A stretch of 64,000 bases of DNA from Hoeflea ulvae (GTDB lineage Bacteria > Pseudomonadota > Alphaproteobacteria > Rhizobiales > Rhizobiaceae), in assembly GCF_026619435.1 (NCBI RefSeq), contig NZ_JAOVZQ010000001.1, forward strand, positions 3,169,501 through 3,233,500, given 5' to 3'. Under the pieces are notes generated by a model that saw nothing but the letters and a program-made list of their open reading frames with translations, did not search any database and was not told the origin of the DNA. This document shows positions 1-10,641 of this stretch, in pieces. A program made the position numbers and the translations under genes. How positions within the stretch are numbered: position 1 is the stretch's first letter; the number at the start of each line of letters is the position of its first letter.

Positions 1-124
1 CGAGCAATGCGACCTGACGGATATTGCGCCGTCCGATCTCGGTGTCATCCTTGATCGGCAGCAGAAACAACACACAGATCAGCGGTATGAAGGTGACAAC
101 TGACAAAAGTGGCCAATCGGTCAT
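1..124 (-). CDS. nuoM: NADH-quinone oxidoreductase subunit M, N-terminal fragment (cut by window edge)
   Basis: This is the first 41 codons of NuoM, one of the three antiporter-like proton-pumping membrane subunits of complex I. The ATG shares its A with the nuoL TGA stop (TGATG), so translation is probably coupled. The visible peptide begins [20 protein letters not shown], a hydrophobic first helix typical of NuoM, followed by a charged loop. The rest of the gene, and presumably nuoN, lies beyond the left edge. Identification rests on its position after nuoL and on the N-terminal pattern; the discriminating transmembrane lysines are not visible. Confidence 0.9.
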   Translation of the reverse strand, partial: MTDWPLLSVVTFIPLICVLFLLPIKDDTEIGRRNIRQVALL

Positions 125-2109
125 CAGAATGCACTCCCGAGCATCATCCATGTGACAAGCGCTGCAATTCCGATCAGCATCACGAAGGCGTAGTGGTAAA
201 GATATCCGGTCTGCAGCCGGACAACCCAGCCGGTAATATCCTGCGCGCGGGCGACAACACCATTGGGGCCATAGCCGTCAATGATGCGGACATCGCCCTG
301 CTTCCACAGGAAGGTGCTGAGCCATTTTGCAGGCCGGACAAAGATGAAGTCGTAAAGCTCGTCGAAATACCATTTGTTGAGCAGGAACTGGTAGAGGACG
401 CGATGATCCTCGGCCAGCCGCTTGGGCGTTTCAGGCGAACGAATGTAGAAGTACCAGGCGGTCACAAGCCCCAGCAGCATGGCCACGAACGGGCTCAGCT
501 TGACCCACAGCGGCACATGGTGGAATTCCTCAAGGATCTCGTTGCCGGCGCCGGTAAACAGCGCCCCCTTCCAGAACTCGGCATATTCATGACCGAAGAA
601 GAACTCCTTGAACACCACGCCGGCGAACAGCGCACCGGCAGCCAGGATGAACAGCGGAACCAGCATCACCATCGGTGATTCATGGGCGTGATGCATCACA
701 TCGGCAGACGCCCGCGGCTTGCCGTGGAAGGTCATGAAGATCAGCCGCCAGGAATAGAAGCTGGTAAACAGCGCCGCGATCACCAGCAGGCCGAAGGCGA
801 TGCCGGCGGCGGACCCATGCGCGGCATAGGCCGATTCAATGATGATGTCCTTGGAGAAGAACCCGGCGGTGCCGATCAGCGTGCCGGGAATGCCGACGCC
901 GGTGAGCGCGATGGTGCCGATGATCATCATCCAGTAGGTCGTCGGGATCTTCTTGCGCAGGCCGCCCATGCGCCGCATGTCCTGCTCGTCGGAGACGGCA
1001 TGGATCACCGAACCGGCGCCAAGGAACAACAGCGCCTTGAAGAAGGCATGGGTGAAAAGGTGGAAGATGGCGCCGCCATAGGCGCCGATGCCGAGCGCCA
1101 CGAACATGTAGCCAAGCTGCGAACAGGTCGAATAGGCGATCACCCGCTTGATGTCGTTCTGCACCAGGCCGACGGTGGCTGCGAAGAAGGCCGTGATCGC
1201 TCCGATCCAGGTGACGAAGGTCAAGGCATCGGGCGACAATTCAAAGATCGGCGACATGCGCGCTACCAGGAACACACCGGCGGTGACCATGGTCGCGGCA
1301 TGGATCAGCGCCGACACGGGTGTCGGGCCTTCCATCGCGTCGGGCAACCAGGTGTGCAGCAGGAACTGTGCCGACTTGCCCATGGCGCCCATGAACAGGA
1401 GCAAGCAGATGCCGGTCAGCGCATGCGCCTTGTCGAGCTGCATGCCGAACAGCGTGATCACCGCGTCGCCCGCTTCGGCGCCTTCGGCCGGCAGGTAGTC
1501 GGCGGCACTGGCAAAGATCGTGTCGAAGGAGGCCGAGCCGAACAGAACGAACAGGCCGAAGATGCCGAGCAGGAAGCCGAAGTCGCCGACCCGGTTGACG
1601 ATGAAGGCCTTCATTGCCGCGGCATTGGCGGACGGCTTCTTGTACCAGAAACCGATCAGCAGATAGGAGGCCACGCCGACGCCTTCCCAGCCGAAGAACA
1701 TCTGCAGCAGATTGTCCGAGGTCACCAGCATCAGCATGGCGAAGGTGAAGAACGACAGATAGGCGAAGAAGCGCGGCCGGTGCGGGTCATTGTGCATGTA
1801 GCCGATCGAATAGACATGGACCAGGCAAGACACGGTATTGACCACCACCAGCATGACTGCCGTCAGCGTGTCGATGCGCAGCGACCACTCGACGCTCATA
1901 GCGCCCGAATCGATCCAGCGCATGATCGGGATACGGACCATTTCGCCATGGCCCATGGCGATGGTGAAGAACGCCACCCATGACAGCAGCGCCGCAACGA
2001 TCAGGAACGATGTCGTGACATATTCCGACGCCTTGGCGCCGATGGCACGGCCGCCGAAGCCGGCAATGAGGGCGCCCAGAAGAGGAAGAAAGACGATAGC
2101 TTGGTACAT
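124..2109 (-). CDS. nuoL: NADH-quinone oxidoreductase subunit L
   Basis: NuoL is the distal antiporter-like subunit of complex I, in the inner membrane, and carries the long amphipathic HL helix that runs along the membrane arm. The 661-residue product is of normal family length and is hydrophobic throughout. It contains the conserved glutamate region [11 protein letters not shown] near residue 140 and the family block [20 protein letters not shown] near residue 255, which carries residues of the proton channel. The C-terminal part after about residue 520 is amphipathic, as expected for HL. The start lies 7 bases after the nuoK stop with GAGAG upstream, and the stop overlaps nuoM. Nothing unusual was seen. 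Confidence 0.97.
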   Translation of the reverse strand: MYQAIVFLPLLGALIAGFGGRAIGAKASEYVTTSFLIVAALLSWVAFFTIAMGHGEMVRIPIMRWIDSGAMSVEWSLRIDTLTAVMLVVVNTVSCLVHVYSIGYMHNDPHRPRFFAYLSFFTFAMLMLVTSDNLLQMFFGWEGVGVASYLLIGFWYKKPSANAAAMKAFIVNRVGDFGFLLGIFGLFVLFGSASFDTIFASAADYLPAEGAEAGDAVITLFGMQLDKAHALTGICLLLFMGAMGKSAQFLLHTWLPDAMEGPTPVSALIHAATMVTAGVFLVARMSPIFELSPDALTFVTWIGAITAFFAATVGLVQNDIKRVIAYSTCSQLGYMFVALGIGAYGGAIFHLFTHAFFKALLFLGAGSVIHAVSDEQDMRRMGGLRKKIPTTYWMMIIGTIALTGVGIPGTLIGTAGFFSKDIIIESAYAAHGSAAGIAFGLLVIAALFTSFYSWRLIFMTFHGKPRASADVMHHAHESPMVMLVPLFILAAGALFAGVVFKEFFFGHEYAEFWKGALFTGAGNEILEEFHHVPLWVKLSPFVAMLLGLVTAWYFYIRSPETPKRLAEDHRVLYQFLLNKWYFDELYDFIFVRPAKWLSTFLWKQGDVRIIDGYGPNGVVARAQDITGWVVRLQTGYLYHYAFVMLIGIAALVTWMMLGSAF

Positions 2110-2116
2110 GGCTCTC

Positions 2117-2425
2117 TCAGCCCTTCATCATGTTGACGTCTTCCACGGCAATGGAGCCGCGGTTTCGGTAGAAGACGACGAGAATGGCCAGACCGATCGC
2201 CGCTTCCGCTGCGGCCACCGTCAGGATCAACAGCGCGAATACCTGACCGACGATGTCATTGAGATGCATCGAAAACGCCACCATGTTCAGATTGACGGCC
2301 AGCAGAATGAGCTCGATCGACATCAGGATGACGATCACATTCTTCCGGTTCAGGAAAATCCCGAAAATGCCGAGCGTGAACAGGATCGCGCTGACAGTCA
2401 GGTAATGGGAGAGTCCGATTTCCAT
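2117..2425 (-). CDS. nuoK: NADH-quinone oxidoreductase subunit K
   Basis: NuoK is a small three-helix membrane subunit (MrpC/MnhC homologue) that forms part of the proton path of complex I. The 102-residue length matches the family. Two buried acidic residues are visible in helices 2 and 3, in [13 protein letters not shown] near residue 35 and in [13 protein letters not shown] near residue 72; these are the conserved membrane glutamates. AAGGA lies 8 bases upstream of the ATG. It sits 26 bases after nuoJ and 7 bases before nuoL in the same operon. Confidence 0.97.
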   Translation of the reverse strand: MEIGLSHYLTVSAILFTLGIFGIFLNRKNVIVILMSIELILLAVNLNMVAFSMHLNDIVGQVFALLILTVAAAEAAIGLAILVVFYRNRGSIAVEDVNMMKG

Positions 2426-2451
2426 TCGCTTGTTCCTTCACGTCGCCGCGT

Positions 2452-3066
2452 TCAAATGCCCTGGCCGGGTTTGACCTTGACCACTTCCATAGCGGTTTCG
2501 GGTGTCCGGGCGACCTGCTGGTTGATGTCTTGCCGTTTGATGTGTTCACGATGCCTGAGCGTCAGCACGATGGCGCCGATCATGGCCACCAGAAGCACCA
2601 GTCCGGCGATCTGGAAGTAGAAGATGAAATCGGTGTAGAGCACGTCGCCGAGCGCTTCGGTGTTGGTGCGCTCGCTCAGCGGCGGTATCGGATTGGCGCC
2701 GCTGCCCGCGGCCGCCGGATTGAAGGCGTTGCCGGCCAGGACCACGATCAGTTCGGCGGCGAGAATGATCCCGACAAGCGCGCCCATCGGCGCGTATTCG
2801 AGCGCGCCGGACTTCATTTCGGCGAAATCGACATCCAGCATCATCACCACGAACAGGAACAGCACCGCTACCGCGCCGACATAGACCACCAGCAGGATCA
2901 TCGCCAGGAATTCGGCGCCGGTGAGCAGGAACAGTCCGGCGGCGTTGAAGAAGGTGAGAATCAGGAACAAAACCGAATGCACGGGATTGCGGGCCGCGAT
3001 CACCATGAAGGCGGATGCCACTGCCACGAAGGCAAACAAATAGAAAAACAGAGCCTGCAGACCCAT
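2452..3066 (-). CDS. nuoJ: NADH-quinone oxidoreductase subunit J
   Basis: NuoJ (ND6 homologue) is a five-helix membrane subunit whose third helix contributes to the coupling between quinone reduction and proton pumping. The 204-residue product shows the family pattern: N-terminal helices, then MILLVVYVGAVAVLFLFVVM near residues 56-75 (the ND6 helix-3 pi-bulge region), a variable proline- and asparagine-rich loop, a last helix near residues 150-170, and a hydrophilic tail. It is separated from nuoI by 141 bases, the widest gap in this part of the operon; no gene was recognised in that gap. Confidence 0.96.
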   Translation of the reverse strand: MGLQALFFYLFAFVAVASAFMVIAARNPVHSVLFLILTFFNAAGLFLLTGAEFLAMILLVVYVGAVAVLFLFVVMMLDVDFAEMKSGALEYAPMGALVGIILAAELIVVLAGNAFNPAAAGSGANPIPPLSERTNTEALGDVLYTDFIFYFQIAGLVLLVAMIGAIVLTLRHREHIKRQDINQQVARTPETAMEVVKVKPGQGI

Positions 3067-3207
3067 GATCGGCGCCTTTTCGTCTTTCTCACGGGTAACA
3101 GGAACCGTCTGTCCCTGGCCCGAATAAGGGCGGGATTGGCTGATGCCGTCCCCTGCCCCGCGTAGGTTTCAAAACAGCGCGCCCAACCGGTGCGCCGCTT
3201 CGGTGTC

Positions 3208-3693
3208 TTATCTGTAGGGCGAATCGATCGCGATGTTGCGAGCGAGTTCCCGTTCCCAGCGGTCGCCATTGGCGAGCAGCCGGTCCTTGTCGTAATAGAG
3301 TTCTTCGCGCGTTTCGGTCGCGAATTCGAAATTCGGTCCTTCGACGATGGCATCGACCGGACAGGCTTCCTGGCAGAAGCCGCAATAGATGCACTTCACC
3401 ATGTCGATGTCGTAGCGCACCGTGCGGCGGGTGCCGTCATTGCGCCGCGGACCGGCCTCGATGGTGATCGCCTGTGCCGGGCAGATCGCCTCGCACAATT
3501 TGCAGGCGATGCAGCGTTCTTCGCCGTTGGGATAGCGCCGGAGCGCGTGCTCGCCGCGGAAGCGCGGGCTGACCGGTCCCTTTTCATTGGGATAGTTCAA
3601 CGTCGCCTTGGGCGCGAAGAAATAGCGCATCGACAGGAAGAACGCGCCAACGAACTCCTTCAGGAACAGCGATTTTGCGGCTTGAGCTAACAT
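3208..3693 (-). CDS. nuoI: NADH-quinone oxidoreductase subunit I (two [4Fe-4S] clusters)
   Basis: NuoI (TYKY homologue) carries clusters N6a and N6b, passing electrons from NuoG towards N2 in NuoB. Two ferredoxin motifs are intact: [12 protein letters not shown] near residues 61-72 and [12 protein letters not shown] near residues 100-111. The 161-residue length is typical of alphaproteobacteria. An amphipathic N-terminal segment, followed by [19 protein letters not shown], matches the family. The ATG has GGAG seven bases upstream. It lies 58 bases after nuoH. Confidence 0.98.
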   Translation of the reverse strand: MLAQAAKSLFLKEFVGAFFLSMRYFFAPKATLNYPNEKGPVSPRFRGEHALRRYPNGEERCIACKLCEAICPAQAITIEAGPRRNDGTRRTVRYDIDMVKCIYCGFCQEACPVDAIVEGPNFEFATETREELYYDKDRLLANGDRWERELARNIAIDSPYR

Positions 3694-3751
3694 GGTCAGA
3701 CTCCGCTCTTGCGTGGCTGGTTCAGCCCGGTGTTGGAAACGGTGGTGCGGA

Positions 3752-4798
3752 TCATGGGGCTGTTCCCGTCAATTTGAGAACGAAGGCCACGATCACCAGC
3801 ATGCCCAGCGACAGCGGCAGGAAGACCTTCCAGCCCAGGCGCATCAACTGGTCATAGCGGTAGCGCGGCACGAACGCCTTCACCATGGCGAACATGAAGA
3901 ACACCATGCAGGCCTTGAGCACGAACCAGATGATGCCGGGCACCCAGTTGAGGAACCACACATCCACCGGCGGCAGCCATCCACCCAGGAACAGGATCGT
4001 TGTCAGCGCGCACATCAGCACGATGGCCGCATATTCGCCCAGCATGAACATCATGTATGGCGTCGAGCCGTATTCGACCATGAAGCCGGCCACGAGTTCG
4101 GATTCGGCCTCGGGCAGATCGAATGGCGGACGGTTGGTTTCGGCAAGTGCCGAGATGAAGAAGATGATGAACAGCGGGAACAGCACGAACCAGTGCCAGT
4201 CAAACAGCGAATTGGGCAGGCCCATGCGGGTGCCGATGCCGTTGGACTGCGCCATGACGATGTCGGTCAGATTGAGCGAGCCGACGCAAAGCAGCACCGA
4301 GACAATGACAAAGCCGATCGAGACCTCGTAGGACACCATCTGTGCCGCAGACCGGAGCGCGCCCAAAAACGGGTATTTCGAGTTCGAGGCCCAGCCGCCC
4401 ATGATGATGCCGTAGACTTCGAGCGACGAGATCGCGAAGACAAACAGGATGCCGACATTGATGTCGGCGATCACCCAGCCTGCGCTGACCGGAATCACCG
4501 CCCAGGTCGCAAGCGCCAGCGTCACCGCGACCAGCGGCGCCAGCAGGAACACGCCCTTGTTGGCGCCCGACGGAATCACCGGCTCCTTGAAGACGAATTT
4601 CAGAAGGTCGGCAAAGGACTGGAACAGCCCCCAGGGACCGACCACATTGGGGCCGCGGCGCAGCTGCACGGCAGCCCAGATCTTGCGGTCGGCATACAGG
4701 ATATAGGCGACAAAGATCAGCAGCGAGACCAGCAGCAGCAGCGACTGCCCCAGCATGATGGCTGCAGGCCACAGGTAAGTTGAGATGAAACCGTCCAT
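3752..4798 (-). CDS. nuoH: NADH-quinone oxidoreductase subunit H
   Basis: NuoH (ND1 homologue) anchors the peripheral arm to the membrane and forms part of the quinone chamber. I chose the ATG giving [10 protein letters not shown], 14 bases after the nuoG stop; an in-frame upstream start would overlap nuoG and add 20 non-conserved residues. The 348-residue product contains the loop motif [20 protein letters not shown], near residues 207-226, which lines the quinone site, and about eight hydrophobic helices. The position between nuoG and nuoI is the standard order. Confidence 0.97.
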   Translation of the reverse strand: MDGFISTYLWPAAIMLGQSLLLLVSLLIFVAYILYADRKIWAAVQLRRGPNVVGPWGLFQSFADLLKFVFKEPVIPSGANKGVFLLAPLVAVTLALATWAVIPVSAGWVIADINVGILFVFAISSLEVYGIIMGGWASNSKYPFLGALRSAAQMVSYEVSIGFVIVSVLLCVGSLNLTDIVMAQSNGIGTRMGLPNSLFDWHWFVLFPLFIIFFISALAETNRPPFDLPEAESELVAGFMVEYGSTPYMMFMLGEYAAIVLMCALTTILFLGGWLPPVDVWFLNWVPGIIWFVLKACMVFFMFAMVKAFVPRYRYDQLMRLGWKVFLPLSLGMLVIVAFVLKLTGTAP

Positions 4799-4812
4799 GA
4801 TGTGTCCCGCCC

Positions 4813-6894
4813 CTATTCCGCCGCCACTGCCTTGGCGGTCTTCGCCAAGGCCGAGCATTCAGCCATCACCGCCGAAGCGCGTGCGATCGGGTTGGTCAAA
4901 TAGAAGTCTTTGACCGTCGAAGCAAACGCCGATTTGTTCATCTTGCCCGGTTTCTTCGCAATTGCGGCAATTGCGCCACCATCGCCGGTGGATATCGCAT
5001 CGATTTCAGCGAAGTGCGGGTATTCGGCATAGAGCGCGGCACGCAGCGCCAGCAGCGAATCATAGGGCAGCTTCTTGCCCAGCACATCCGAAAGCGCCCT
5101 GAGCACCGCCCAGTCCTCGCGTGCTTCGCCAGGAGCGAAGGCAGCGCGGTTGGTCATCTGCACCCGGCCCTCTGTGTTGACATAGGTGCCCGACTTCTCG
5201 GTATAGGCAGCCGCCGGCAGGATCACGTCGGCATGATGGGCGCCATTGTCGCCATGGGTGCCGATATAGACGGTGAAGCCCGCGGTCTTCCGGGTGAAAT
5301 CGAGCTCGTCGGCGCCAAGCAGGAACAGCACGTCGGTGCCGGTCAGCATCTGTGCTGCATTGAGGCCGCCCTCGCCCGGCACCAGGCCGAGATCAAGACC
5401 GCCGACGCGCGCGGCTGCCGTGTGCAGCACCGCGAATCCGTTCCAGTCCTCGGTCACAGCGCCAATCGCATCGGCAAGCCTTGCGGCATTGGCCAGGACA
5501 CCGGCGCCGTCGCTGCGGGTGAGCGCACCCTGGCCGATGATGATCATCGGCTTCTTGGCGTTCTTCAGCGTGTCGGCAAAGGAGTTCGAGCCGTCGACCA
5601 GTCCGGCCAGCGTTTCAGGTCCGGCGCCGAGATATTCATGGCCGAAGCGCAGATCCGCCGCCTCGCCGATCAGCCCGATCGGCAATTCGCCCATCCGCCA
5701 GCGCTTGCGCAGCCGGGCGTTGAGGATCGCGGCTTCGCGGCGCGGATTGGAGCCGATGATCAGCACCGCATCGCAGTCCTCGATGCCCTCGATGGTCGGG
5801 TTGAAGATGTAGCTGGCGCGTCCCAGTGACGGGTCGAGCGCGGCACCGTCCTGACGGCAATCGATATTGGTGGAACCGAGCGAGGCGACAAGCGTCTTGA
5901 GCGCGTACATCTCCTCCACCGTTGCCAGGTCGCCGGCAATCGCGCCGATGCGTTCGGGCGCGGCGGCGGACACGGCCATGCCGATGGCGGCAAAGGCTTC
6001 GCCCCAGGATGCCACTTCCAGCTTGCCGTTGCGCCGCACATAGGGGCGGTCGAGCCGCTGGGTGCGCAGACCGTCCCAGATGAAGCGGGTCTTGTCGGAA
6101 ATCCATTCCTCGTTGATCTGCTCGTTGACGCGCGGCATCACCCGCATCACTTCGCGGCCGCGGGTATCCACCCGGATCGCCGAACCGACCGCATCCATCA
6201 CGTCGATGGATTCGGTCTTGTTGAGCTCCCACGGACGCGCCTGAAACGCGTAGGGCCGCGAGGTCAGCGCCCCGACCGGGCACAGATCGATGACATTGCC
6301 CTGCAGCTCGGAGCTCATGGCATGTTCGAGATAGGTGGTGATCTCGGCATCCTCGCCGCGGCCGATCAGGCCCAGCTCGGAAATGCCTGCCACTTCCGTG
6401 GTGAAGCGAACGCAGCGCGTGCAGTGAATGCAGCGGTTCATGATCGTCTTGACCAGCGGTCCGATATATTTGTCCTCGACCGCACGCTTGTTTTCGGCGT
6501 AGCGGGAATTGTCCATGCCGAAGGCCATGGCCTGGTCCTGCAGGTCGCATTCGCCGCCCTGGTCGCAGATCGGGCAATCCAGCGGATGGTTGATGAGCAA
6601 AAACTCCATCACCCCTTCGCGCGCCTTCTTGACCATCGGCGTGTTGGTGAAGACTTCCGGGGTCTCGCCATTGGGGCCGGGCCGCAGGTCGCGCACGCCC
6701 ATGGCGCAGGATGCGGTCGGCTTGGGCGGTCCGCCCTTCACCTCGATCAGGCACATGCGGCAATTGCCGGCAATCGACAGCCTTTCGTGAAAACAGAACC
6801 GCGGCACCTCTGCACCGGCCTCCTCGCACGCCTGCAACAGCGTGTAGTGGTCCGGCACTTGGATCTCGTTTCCATCAACCTTGATCTTGGCCAT
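4813..6894 (-). CDS. nuoG: NADH-quinone oxidoreductase subunit G
   Basis: NuoG is the large iron-sulfur subunit of the NADH-oxidising arm. In order, the 693-residue product shows an N-terminal [2Fe-2S] domain with [15 protein letters not shown] (N1b) near residues 34-48, the His-Cys3 motif [17 protein letters not shown] (N5) near residues 98-114, the N4 motif CIHCTRC with the partner CPVGAL, and a molybdopterin-oxidoreductase-like C-terminal domain that lacks a cofactor in this family. I saw no fourth cysteine set for the N7 cluster found in E. coli and Thermus, as expected for the alphaproteobacterial and mitochondrial form. A 107-base gap with a strong hairpin separates it from the upstream helix-hairpin-helix gene. 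Confidence 0.97.
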   Translation of the reverse strand: MAKIKVDGNEIQVPDHYTLLQACEEAGAEVPRFCFHERLSIAGNCRMCLIEVKGGPPKPTASCAMGVRDLRPGPNGETPEVFTNTPMVKKAREGVMEFLLINHPLDCPICDQGGECDLQDQAMAFGMDNSRYAENKRAVEDKYIGPLVKTIMNRCIHCTRCVRFTTEVAGISELGLIGRGEDAEITTYLEHAMSSELQGNVIDLCPVGALTSRPYAFQARPWELNKTESIDVMDAVGSAIRVDTRGREVMRVMPRVNEQINEEWISDKTRFIWDGLRTQRLDRPYVRRNGKLEVASWGEAFAAIGMAVSAAAPERIGAIAGDLATVEEMYALKTLVASLGSTNIDCRQDGAALDPSLGRASYIFNPTIEGIEDCDAVLIIGSNPRREAAILNARLRKRWRMGELPIGLIGEAADLRFGHEYLGAGPETLAGLVDGSNSFADTLKNAKKPMIIIGQGALTRSDGAGVLANAARLADAIGAVTEDWNGFAVLHTAAARVGGLDLGLVPGEGGLNAAQMLTGTDVLFLLGADELDFTRKTAGFTVYIGTHGDNGAHHADVILPAAAYTEKSGTYVNTEGRVQMTNRAAFAPGEAREDWAVLRALSDVLGKKLPYDSLLALRAALYAEYPHFAEIDAISTGDGGAIAAIAKKPGKMNKSAFASTVKDFYLTNPIARASAVMAECSALAKTAKAVAAE

Positions 6895-6965
6895 GCAAGC
6901 AGTCCTACCTTTGCGAACGGTCCATAAGACCGCGTATCATCCCTGAAAGGGACCTGATTGTGTCT

Positions 6966-6993
6966 GGCCGGGCGGCAGTCAAACCGCCCGGCC
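6966..6993 (-). other. Intra-operon hairpin between the HhH-protein gene and nuoG
   Basis: A perfect 10-base stem, GGCCGGGCGG paired with CCGCCCGGCC around an 8-base loop, lies just after the stop codon of the helix-hairpin-helix gene and about 70 bases before nuoG. No U-run follows on the minus strand, so it is not a standard intrinsic terminator. It could be an mRNA-processing or stabilising element within the nuo transcript; that role is inference. Confidence 0.5.
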
Positions 6994-7001
6994 CAAATCT
7001 G

Positions 7002-7934
7002 CTACCCGGCGGTTGCGCCGCCCTTTGCCAGCCTACTGGCCTGAGAAATCCAGTCGTCGCGGCCGATCCGGCCCTTGAACTGAAGATAATCCTCGACCCA
7101 GGCCACCTCTTCCGGCTGCCATTCGGCAATCTGCGCGTAGGTCCAGACCCCCAGGCCATTGAGCACCTGTTCGAGCTTCGGCCCGACCCCGGAAATCACT
7201 TTCAGATCGTCCGGCGTTTCGGGCTTCGCCATCTCGACAGGCCGGCGAAAATCCTCGGGCGCCAGGCCGGTTGCCGGATCCGCCTGCGCGGCCTTGGCAA
7301 CCGCAGAAGGCTCCTGCGCCATGGCAACGGCGACATCCGCGTCCGACTTGAGCTTCTCGACAACCACCGCTGCCGCATCCTTGGCGGCGGCGGGCGCCTT
7401 GGCCTCGGCCTGTGCAGCTTCGACCTTGGAAGCCTCGGCCTTCGCCGCCTTCGCCTTGGCAGTCGCCGGCTTTGTCTTGGCCGGCTTTGCCGCAGTCGTC
7501 TTGGCCGGTGCCGTCTTGGCCTTGACCGGCTGAACGGCCTCTGCCGCTGGAGCGGGTTTTTCGGCCTGCTTCAGCTCGACCACATCGGCGGACCTGGCTT
7601 TCGCCGCAGGCTTGGAAGCGACAATCGCTTCTGCCTCGTCCTCTTCCGGCGCCAGATCTTCCGCCAATCCGGGGATCATCCAGCTCATATCCGGATGCGC
7701 GCCCATCAGCGCGCTCTGGGTCTGCATGGCGCCCTGGACGGCGCCCAACATCAGCCCGGTCATCTGACCGGCAATGCCGAAACCCACGGCCGTGGCAGCC
7801 GCCGCGGCACCCAACGGATAGACCATCAGCGGCGAAACCGTAAGGTCTGCCGTCTTGGTCCAATCAGCCATCGGATTTATCGGTTTCATCATCTCGCTCA
7901 TGTTCATCTCGGTGGGAAAAGAAAACATCGACAT
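7002..7934 (-). CDS. Nuo-operon accessory protein with Ala/Lys-rich linker and C-terminal helix-hairpin-helix domain
   Basis: This 310-residue protein of unknown function sits between nuoF and nuoG. The N-terminal about 85 residues are Met-rich with one hydrophobic segment (LGAAAAATAVGFGIAG, near residues 42-57). A long Ala/Lys/Glu-rich linker follows, repetitive and probably disordered. From about residue 233 there is a compact domain with the helix-hairpin-helix core VISGVGPKLEQVLNGLG and the ending FKGRIGRDDW. By eye, 41 of 65 aligned positions are identical to the C-terminal extension of NuoE in the same operon. AGGAG lies 7 bases upstream of the ATG. Homologous genes are, to my knowledge, common at this position in rhizobia but uncharacterised. 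A role in complex I assembly or stability is inferred from location and the shared domain. Confidence 0.85.
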   Translation of the reverse strand: MSMFSFPTEMNMSEMMKPINPMADWTKTADLTVSPLMVYPLGAAAAATAVGFGIAGQMTGLMLGAVQGAMQTQSALMGAHPDMSWMIPGLAEDLAPEEDEAEAIVASKPAAKARSADVVELKQAEKPAPAAEAVQPVKAKTAPAKTTAAKPAKTKPATAKAKAAKAEASKVEAAQAEAKAPAAAKDAAAVVVEKLKSDADVAVAMAQEPSAVAKAAQADPATGLAPEDFRRPVEMAKPETPDDLKVISGVGPKLEQVLNGLGVWTYAQIAEWQPEEVAWVEDYLQFKGRIGRDDWISQASRLAKGGATAG

Positions 7935-8012
7935 CAGTTTCTCCTAAGTCGTCTGTTGGCTCTGATCCCCTGTGACGTTTCCTATCATGCCGGGTCCGGT
8001 TGTGCGGACCTC

Positions 8013-9323
8013 TTATTCAGCCGCTTCCAGCCGCACATTGCGGCTCTGGACGGCGTTTCGTGTGTACTGATCGATCCGCGCTTCCATCTCGGGACGGAAA
8101 TGCCGGATCAAACCCTGGATCGGCCAGGCGGCCGCATCGCCAAGCGCGCAGATGGTGTGGCCTTCGATCTGCTTGGTGACATCAAACAGCATGTCGATCT
8201 CGCGCTTCTGCGCATTGCCTTTGACCATACGCTCCATCACCCGCATCATCCAGCCGGTGCCTTCGCGGCACGGCGTGCACTGGCCGCAGCTCTCGTGCTT
8301 GTAGAAGGCCGACAGCCGCCAGATGGCTTTGACCACATCGGTCGACTTGTCCATGACGATCACCGCCGCGGTGCCAAGACCCGACTTGAGATCGCGCAGG
8401 CTGTCGAAATCCATCGGCGTGTCGATGATATCGGCGCCCGGCACCATCGGCACCGAGGACCCGCCCGGGATCACCGCCAGCAGATTGTCCCAGCCGCCGC
8501 GAATGCCGCCGCAATGGGTCTCGATCAGCTCGCGGAACGGAACCGACATCGCCTCTTCCACCGTGCAGGGCGTGTTGACGTGACCGGACACGCAAAACAG
8601 CTTGGTGCCGGTGTTGTTGGGGCGGCCGATGCCGGCGAACCAGGCGCCGCCACGGCGCAGGATGGTCGGGGCGACTGCAACCGATTCAACATTGTTGACG
8701 GTCGTCGGGCAGCCATAGAGGCCGACATTGGCCGGGAATGGCGGCTTCAGACGCGGCTGGCCTTTCTTGCCTTCAAGGCTTTCGAGCAGTGCAGTTTCCT
8801 CACCGCAGATATAGGCCCCGGCGCCATGGTGCAGATAGATGTCCATGTCGTAGCCGAGCTTGGAATTCTTGCCCAGCAGACCGGCATCATAGCACTCATC
8901 GATCGCGGTCTGCAGCGCTTCGCGTTCGCGCATATATTCGCCGCGCACATAGATATAGGTGGCGAAGGCGCCCATGGCGAAACCGGCGATCACGCAGCCT
9001 TCGATCAGCGTATGCGGATCATGGCGCATGATGTCGCGGTCCTTGCAGGTGCCCGGCTCGGACTCATCTGCATTGATGACGAGATAATGCGGACGGCCGT
9101 CGCTTTCCTTGGGCATGAACGACCATTTCAGCCCTGTCGGGAACCCGGCTCCGCCGCGTCCGCGCAGGCCTGATGCCTTCATCTCGGAGATGATCCAGTC
9201 GCGCCCCTTTTCCAGGAACCCCTTGGTGCCATCCCAATGGCCACGCGCCATCGCACCCTTCAGCGACTTGTCGTAAACGCCATAGATATTGGTGAAAATC
9301 CGGTCTTTGTCAGCTAGCATCAT
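8013..9323 (-). CDS. nuoF: NADH-quinone oxidoreductase subunit F (NADH and FMN binding)
   Basis: NuoF binds NADH and FMN and holds cluster N3, the entry point of electrons into complex I. The glycine-rich NADH/FMN motif [13 protein letters not shown] is near residues 56-68, a second conserved block [17 protein letters not shown] near residue 175, and the N3 cysteines lie in [11 protein letters not shown] near residues 347-357 with the fourth in TICALGD about 40 residues on. The 436-residue length is normal. Two consecutive ATG codons occur (9323 and 9320); the second is better spaced from GAGG, so the first methionine may not be used. It follows nuoE by 6 bases. Confidence 0.97.
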   Translation of the reverse strand: MMLADKDRIFTNIYGVYDKSLKGAMARGHWDGTKGFLEKGRDWIISEMKASGLRGRGGAGFPTGLKWSFMPKESDGRPHYLVINADESEPGTCKDRDIMRHDPHTLIEGCVIAGFAMGAFATYIYVRGEYMREREALQTAIDECYDAGLLGKNSKLGYDMDIYLHHGAGAYICGEETALLESLEGKKGQPRLKPPFPANVGLYGCPTTVNNVESVAVAPTILRRGGAWFAGIGRPNNTGTKLFCVSGHVNTPCTVEEAMSVPFRELIETHCGGIRGGWDNLLAVIPGGSSVPMVPGADIIDTPMDFDSLRDLKSGLGTAAVIVMDKSTDVVKAIWRLSAFYKHESCGQCTPCREGTGWMMRVMERMVKGNAQKREIDMLFDVTKQIEGHTICALGDAAAWPIQGLIRHFRPEMEARIDQYTRNAVQSRNVRLEAAE

Positions 9324-9329
9324 TCACCT

Positions 9330-10541
9330 CTATCGCGGCTTCTTGCCGAAGACTTTGAAGTACTCGGCCTCGCCGCCCTTGGCCAGCGCCTTGGCCTGGT
9401 TGAGCCAGTCATCCCGATCGATCCGGCCCTTGAACCGGAGATAGCCGTCGGCCCAGTCGCACTCCGCCTGTGTCCAGGCGGCGATCTGCTCGAACGTGTA
9501 GATTCCCAGCGAATTGAGAATGCCCTCGATCTTCGGACCGACGCCGGAGATCAGCTTGAGATCATCCGGATTGGCCGGCTTGTCGATCCCTGCGGGACGG
9601 TTCTCGTCGTCAAGCGACGGCTTGGCCGCGGCGGATTTGGTGCCGCCCTCAGCCCTGCCCGCAACGTCCGGTTTGGCATCGCCCTCGGTCGCAGGCTTGG
9701 TCTCGTCGCCGGCCTTGGCCGCAGCCGACGATGTCCGCGCTTCCTTGAGTTCGGGCGCATCGGTTGCGCTTTCCGCCGACTTGGCGTCCGCTCTCACATT
9801 GGCCTTGGCCTCTTCCGGCGATTTGGTCGCAGGCTCCGTTGCTGGCGACTTCGGACGTCCGGCCTTGGTTGCTTCGGGCGATCCCGCTCCGGCCACCGAA
9901 TCCGATGACGCGTCCATCCTGGCGGGCTTGATTTCCTCGGTCAGGCTCGTCAGCCCGCTTTCGGGCGCCGAATAGATCCGGTCGATCTGCGGCCCTGGCC
10001 GGATTTCCTCAGGCCGTCCTGCACCGAACCGGTCAATGATATAGGCCAGACGCTCCGGCGAAAGATCCTCGTAGGAATCCTTGAAGATCATCACCATCGG
10101 CGCGTTGACACAGGCGCCCTGGCACTCGACCTCTTCCCACGACAGCGTTCCCGCCTCGTTGAGATGGAACGGCTCCGGGTGGATCTTCGCGCGGCAGACA
10201 TCCATCAGCGCTTCCGAGCCGCGCAGCATGCATGGCGTGGTGCCGCAGACCTGGATATGGCCACGGGTGCCGACCGGCTTGAGCTGGAACTGGGTGTAGA
10301 AGGTCGCCACTTCCAGCGCGCGGATATAGGGCATGCCGAGCATGTCGGCGACCTTTTCGATCGCGCCCTTGGTGACCCAACCGTCCTGCTCCTGAGCCAG
10401 CATCAGCAACGGGATCACCGCCGATTGCTCGCGGCCCTTGGGATATTTCTTGATCCAAACCTGCGCCTGTGCGGCAAATTCGCTGTTGAAGGCGAAGCCT
10501 GCGGGCTGGACACTATCTTCGGCAAGTCGACGAACGGACAT
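9330..10541 (-). CDS. nuoE: NADH-quinone oxidoreductase subunit E with C-terminal helix-hairpin-helix extension
   Basis: The first about 170 residues are the thioredoxin-fold NuoE with cluster N1a ligands Cys99, Cys104, Cys140 and Cys144 (CGTTPC and ECQGAC motifs). The protein is 403 residues, about twice the size of E. coli NuoE. The additional half is an Ala/Lys/Glu/Ser-rich linker (about 215-320) ending in a helix-hairpin-helix domain from about residue 322 (LISGVGPKIEG), closely similar to that of the protein encoded between nuoF and nuoG. The ATG giving MSVRRLAEDS was chosen because an open frame extends 101 codons upstream with no family similarity and an AAAGAG site precedes this ATG. 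Such extensions are known among rhizobial NuoE proteins; their function is not established. Confidence 0.95.
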   Translation of the reverse strand: MSVRRLAEDSVQPAGFAFNSEFAAQAQVWIKKYPKGREQSAVIPLLMLAQEQDGWVTKGAIEKVADMLGMPYIRALEVATFYTQFQLKPVGTRGHIQVCGTTPCMLRGSEALMDVCRAKIHPEPFHLNEAGTLSWEEVECQGACVNAPMVMIFKDSYEDLSPERLAYIIDRFGAGRPEEIRPGPQIDRIYSAPESGLTSLTEEIKPARMDASSDSVAGAGSPEATKAGRPKSPATEPATKSPEEAKANVRADAKSAESATDAPELKEARTSSAAAKAGDETKPATEGDAKPDVAGRAEGGTKSAAAKPSLDDENRPAGIDKPANPDDLKLISGVGPKIEGILNSLGIYTFEQIAAWTQAECDWADGYLRFKGRIDRDDWLNQAKALAKGGEAEYFKVFGKKPR

Positions 10542-10641
10542 GGTGAACTCTTTGTCTTTCTTCCGGCCTAGTTGACGTCGCCGCAGCGCGGCGCGGTCAG
10601 TGTAACGTCGCTGCGGGAGCTTGCGACAGGTGCGATGCTGA

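Noticed and set aside
6960..9173. Very long plus-strand open frame (737 codons) antisense to nuoF and the accessory gene
   Set aside because: It is a GC-driven shadow. The minus-strand genes carry all family motifs, while this frame is Arg/His/Gly-rich without any domain.
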